Assembly (NCBI GenBank): GCA_016208645.1
Contig: JACQXP010000423.1
Span: 1 to 7,208 of the forward strand
Origin: Candidatus Methylomirabilota bacterium
GTDB taxonomy: Bacteria; Methylomirabilota; Methylomirabilia; Methylomirabilales; 2-02-FULL-66-22
Direction: 5' to 3'
DNA: 7,208 nucleotides
The notes under the pieces: model-generated
Told to the model about the DNA's origin: nothing
Seen by the model: only the letters and a program-made list of their open reading frames with translations
The model's database searches: none
Translations under genes and position numbers: made by a program
In this document: positions 5,375-7,208 of the stretch, in pieces
Numbering within the stretch: the first letter of the stretch is position 1
Layout: every line of letters begins with the position of its first letter

Positions 5375-6481
5375 TTACCCGGCCCGGGGCGCGATCCAGC
5401 CGGACTCCTGGAAGATCTGGGCCAGCAGCTCCGCATCGGCCGCCGTGGGCAATTGCGCCGCCAGGTAGCTCTCGTATTGGCTCGGGTCCACCGGCTCGCC
5501 GGTCACGCTGAAGCACTTCCCGGCGTAGGCACCGATGGCCCGGTTGAACTTGAGGTCCGGGACGCTGAGCTTGGGCTGATCGTCCGGGATCAGCCGGTTC
5601 AGCTTCTCCACCAGGGCCACGCATTCCTGCCGGTAGAGTTCCCGGTTATAGGCGTTCACTCGCTCCTTGTCGGGCGAGGTCGTGTTCTGATCCTCGTCGT
5701 AGCGCCCCTTGAGTCCCCACTCGTAGGCCCACTGCGAGGTTGCCGAGCCGTCTTTCCCGAACAGATCGAAGGCCGTGGGGATCCACTTGTTGAAATAGCG
5801 CTGGATGACGGGCGTCGGGATCTTCCCCGCCTTCAGGATCCGGAGCAGCCCGTTGTTGCCCGTCCCCAGGTGGAAGGATTCCTCCTTCAGCATGGGCCCC
5901 ATGCTCTGCGCCAGGGGGACAAAGGCGGAGAAGCTGAGCATCTTCAACTGGAACTTCCCGTCCCGGTCAATGAACTGGGTATAGACGAAGAAGTCCAGCC
6001 AGTTCTGGACGTCCAGGTTGAAAGAGCCCAGCAGGCGCTGATTACAATAGGCGTGCCGCTCCAGGAGCTTCTGCGCCTCGATGCGTCCCGAGGTGCCGAA
6101 ATGATTCACCAGGATGTGGGACATCTGGACGCCGTGGCGCATCTCCTCGCACATCACCCGGGCCAGGCAGTCCAGGTCGTAATCGTTGGGCGCCGTCTCC
6201 AGGAGGCGGCGCTGCTGCTCCACCGAGGCAAACTCGGTGTCGCCCTGGACCACGATGAGCTGCTCCAGCGAATCTCGGATCCGCTGATCCGGGACGTGCT
6301 GGAGAGTCCGCCAACGCGGCTGGCCCCGGAAGGCGCCGAAGCGGATCTCGGGGTGCTCCAGCCCCCCGTACTTCGGCTCGGGCTTGTAGTCCCGGAGCTT
6401 GGGATGCTCGCGGAGACCGATCTCGCGCTGCCATTCGCGGAACAGGTCTACCCAATCGTCAAAGGTGGAGATCCTGGCCAT
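5375..6481 (-). CDS. boxB: BoxB-like diiron oxygenase (short, divergent benzoyl-CoA 2,3-epoxidase subunit B homologue)
   Basis: A 368-residue ferritin-like diiron protein of the BoxB/PaaA group. BoxB, with reductase BoxA, inserts one oxygen atom from O2 into benzoyl-CoA to form the 2,3-epoxide. Family signatures seen are VVQGDTEFASVEQQ (77-90), EEMRH (112-116), IDRDGKFQL (171-179) and KEESFHL (199-205), all close to segments I recall from Azoarcus BoxB. Candidate iron ligands are E83, E113, H116, D172 or D174, E201 and H204: two ExxH motifs plus two single acids. LKGRYDED (257-264) also echoes a BoxB motif. It is about 100 residues shorter than typical BoxB (about 470), with a reduced N-terminus and apparently shortened central and C-terminal regions, so I read it as a separate subfamily. 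The start ATG at 6481 follows a purine-rich GAGAGGGGGGG. Neighbours are an enoyl-CoA hydratase upstream and an aromatic CoA ligase downstream. No BoxA or canonical BoxC is visible. The substrate is probably an aromatic acyl-CoA, but not necessarily benzoyl-CoA. Confidence 0.75.
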   Translation of the reverse strand: MARISTFDDWVDLFREWQREIGLREHPKLRDYKPEPKYGGLEHPEIRFGAFRGQPRWRTLQHVPDQRIRDSLEQLIVVQGDTEFASVEQQRRLLETAPNDYDLDCLARVMCEEMRHGVQMSHILVNHFGTSGRIEAQKLLERHAYCNQRLLGSFNLDVQNWLDFFVYTQFIDRDGKFQLKMLSFSAFVPLAQSMGPMLKEESFHLGTGNNGLLRILKAGKIPTPVIQRYFNKWIPTAFDLFGKDGSATSQWAYEWGLKGRYDEDQNTTSPDKERVNAYNRELYRQECVALVEKLNRLIPDDQPKLSVPDLKFNRAIGAYAGKCFSVTGEPVDPSQYESYLAAQLPTAADAELLAQIFQESGWIAPRAG

Positions 6482-6493
6482 GACCCCCCCTCT

Positions 6494-6577
6494 CAATTGT
6501 CGATTTTGGATTGCCGATTTCGGATTGAATGATCTCCCAAAAAAAATCGGCAATCGCAAATCCTCAATCGAAAATTG
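6494..6577. repeat. A/T-rich inverted repeat, GATTGCCGATTT family
   Basis: A perfect 12-bp stem pairs GATTGCCGATTT (6509-6520) with AAATCGGCAATC (6544-6555). Outer segments CAATTGTCGATT (from 6494) and AATCGAAAATTG (to 6577) extend it imperfectly. The loop (6521-6543) includes part of a run of eight A (6539-6546). This is the most A/T-rich stretch in the window and occupies almost the whole gap between the enoyl-CoA hydratase stop and the BoxB-like start. On the transcribed minus strand the T-run falls in the loop, not after the stem, so it does not fit an intrinsic terminator. Confidence 0.75.
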
Positions 6578-6580
6578 GAA

Positions 6581-7208
6581 TCAGTGTCCCCGGAAGGACG
6601 CCACCCGCTTGTCCACGTAGGCCTGCAGCCCTTCCTTGGCATCCTGGCTCTCGAACAGCTCCTGCTGCAGCTCCCGCTCCAGGGCCAGGGCGTCCTGGAA
6701 GCTCATCTCGATCCCGGACTGCACGGAGCGCTTGATGCGCCCCACCGCCTTGCTGGCCTTGGCGGGCGGCACGAACTGCCGCGCGTAGGCCAGCACGTCT
6801 TCCCAGAAGCGCTCGGCCGGGAAGATCTCGTTGACGAGGCCCAACTCCTGGGCCTCCTCGAAGGGCATGTTCCGCCCCAGGACCATCAACTCCAGGGCCC
6901 GGGCCTTGCCGATCAGACGGGGCAGCCGCTGCGTCCCGCCGGTTCCCGGCAGGACGCCCAGGCCGACCTCGGGCAGGCCGATCTTGCCGCCGTCCTTCCT
7001 GGCCAACCGGATGTCGCAGGCCATGGCGATCTCCAGCCCGCCCGCCACCGTGTGGCCGTTGAGCGCGGCGATGGTCAGCTTGGGCGTCTGCTCCAGGCGG
7101 TTCAGGGTCTCGTTGGCGTGCAGGCAGAAGTAGTACTTGAACTGGGGGGTCACTTCCGACAGCATCTTGATGTTGGCCCCGGCCGAGAAGAACTTCTCCC
7201 CCTTCCCC
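6581..7208 (-). CDS. Enoyl-CoA hydratase/isomerase family protein, N-terminus cut off by the window edge
   Basis: About 208 C-terminal residues of a crotonase-fold protein are present. The open frame continues to the right edge, so the ATG at 7165 is internal: it is preceded in frame by GEKFFSAGANIK, the first oxyanion-hole segment of the family. The second oxyanion-hole segment is GHTVAGGLEIAMACD, and the next conserved block is GLPEVGLGVLPGTGGTQRLP. Both glutamates needed for a true hydratase are present (in GGLEIA and LPEVGLG), so syn-hydration of a 2-enoyl-CoA is likely. The C-terminal part has the length of an ordinary hydratase of about 260 residues, not of the much larger BoxC hydrolase. 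It lies directly upstream of the BoxB-like gene with a 99-base gap, which suggests a role in processing a CoA-bound aromatic or ring-opened intermediate. The exact substrate cannot be read from the sequence. Confidence 0.9.
   Translation of the reverse strand, partial: GKGEKFFSAGANIKMLSEVTPQFKYYFCLHANETLNRLEQTPKLTIAALNGHTVAGGLEIAMACDIRLARKDGGKIGLPEVGLGVLPGTGGTQRLPRLIGKARALELMVLGRNMPFEEAQELGLVNEIFPAERFWEDVLAYARQFVPPAKASKAVGRIKRSVQSGIEMSFQDALALERELQQELFESQDAKEGLQAYVDKRVASFRGH

Noticed and set aside
6482..6559. N-terminal extension of the BoxB-like protein
   Set aside because: The extra codons translate the A/T-rich palindrome, and a purine-rich ribosome-binding site directly precedes the ATG at 6481.
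6581..7208. Partial crotonase as BoxC (2,3-epoxybenzoyl-CoA dihydrolase)
   Set aside because: BoxC is roughly twice as long, while here the frame ends at the distance expected for an ordinary enoyl-CoA hydratase, with the standard LPEVGLGVLPGTGGTQRLP block.

Overview
The window is GC-rich bacterial DNA, roughly two-thirds G+C in the catabolic genes. All six protein genes I can support lie on the minus strand, so transcription runs from right to left. The content suggests a soil or subsurface bacterium that degrades aromatic acids as CoA thioesters. Long palindromic repeats between high-GC genes are a style I associate with uncultivated lineages such as Rokubacteria/Methylomirabilota or deep Proteobacteria. 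The sequence does not fix the taxon.

In transcription order: (1) the C-terminal part of a crotonase-fold enoyl-CoA hydratase that runs off the right edge (6581-7208); (2) a short, divergent homologue of BoxB, the diiron oxygenase subunit of benzoyl-CoA 2,3-epoxidase (5375-6481); (3) a benzoate-CoA ligase family enzyme (3665-5251); (4) the 2Fe-2S subunit of a molybdenum hydroxylase, closest to HcrC (3036-3533); (5) a small DUF559 PD-(D/E)XK endonuclease-like gene (2559-2912); (6) the large molybdopterin-binding subunit, closest to 4-hydroxybenzoyl-CoA reductase HcrA (102-2486). The region left of 102 holds only a palindromic repeat.

A plausible joint role is activation of benzoate or 4-hydroxybenzoate to the CoA thioester, reductive removal of the para-hydroxyl by the Mo enzyme to give benzoyl-CoA, O2-dependent epoxidation by the BoxB-like protein, and later steps helped by a crotonase. 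The FAD subunit (HcrB), the reductase BoxA and the canonical large hydrolase BoxC are not in the window, so the pathway is incomplete as seen.

The most unusual feature is the non-coding architecture. Every gap between genes contains a long inverted repeat, from four unrelated families. Two copies of one family (10-bp GC-rich stem, 3-nt loop) flank the DUF559 gene in direct orientation, and this unit separates the two subunits of the Mo enzyme. Two copies of another family (built on AATGNACGC) bracket the ligase/Mo-enzyme block. The repeat-DUF559 unit is my best candidate for an under-described mobile or repeat-associated system.
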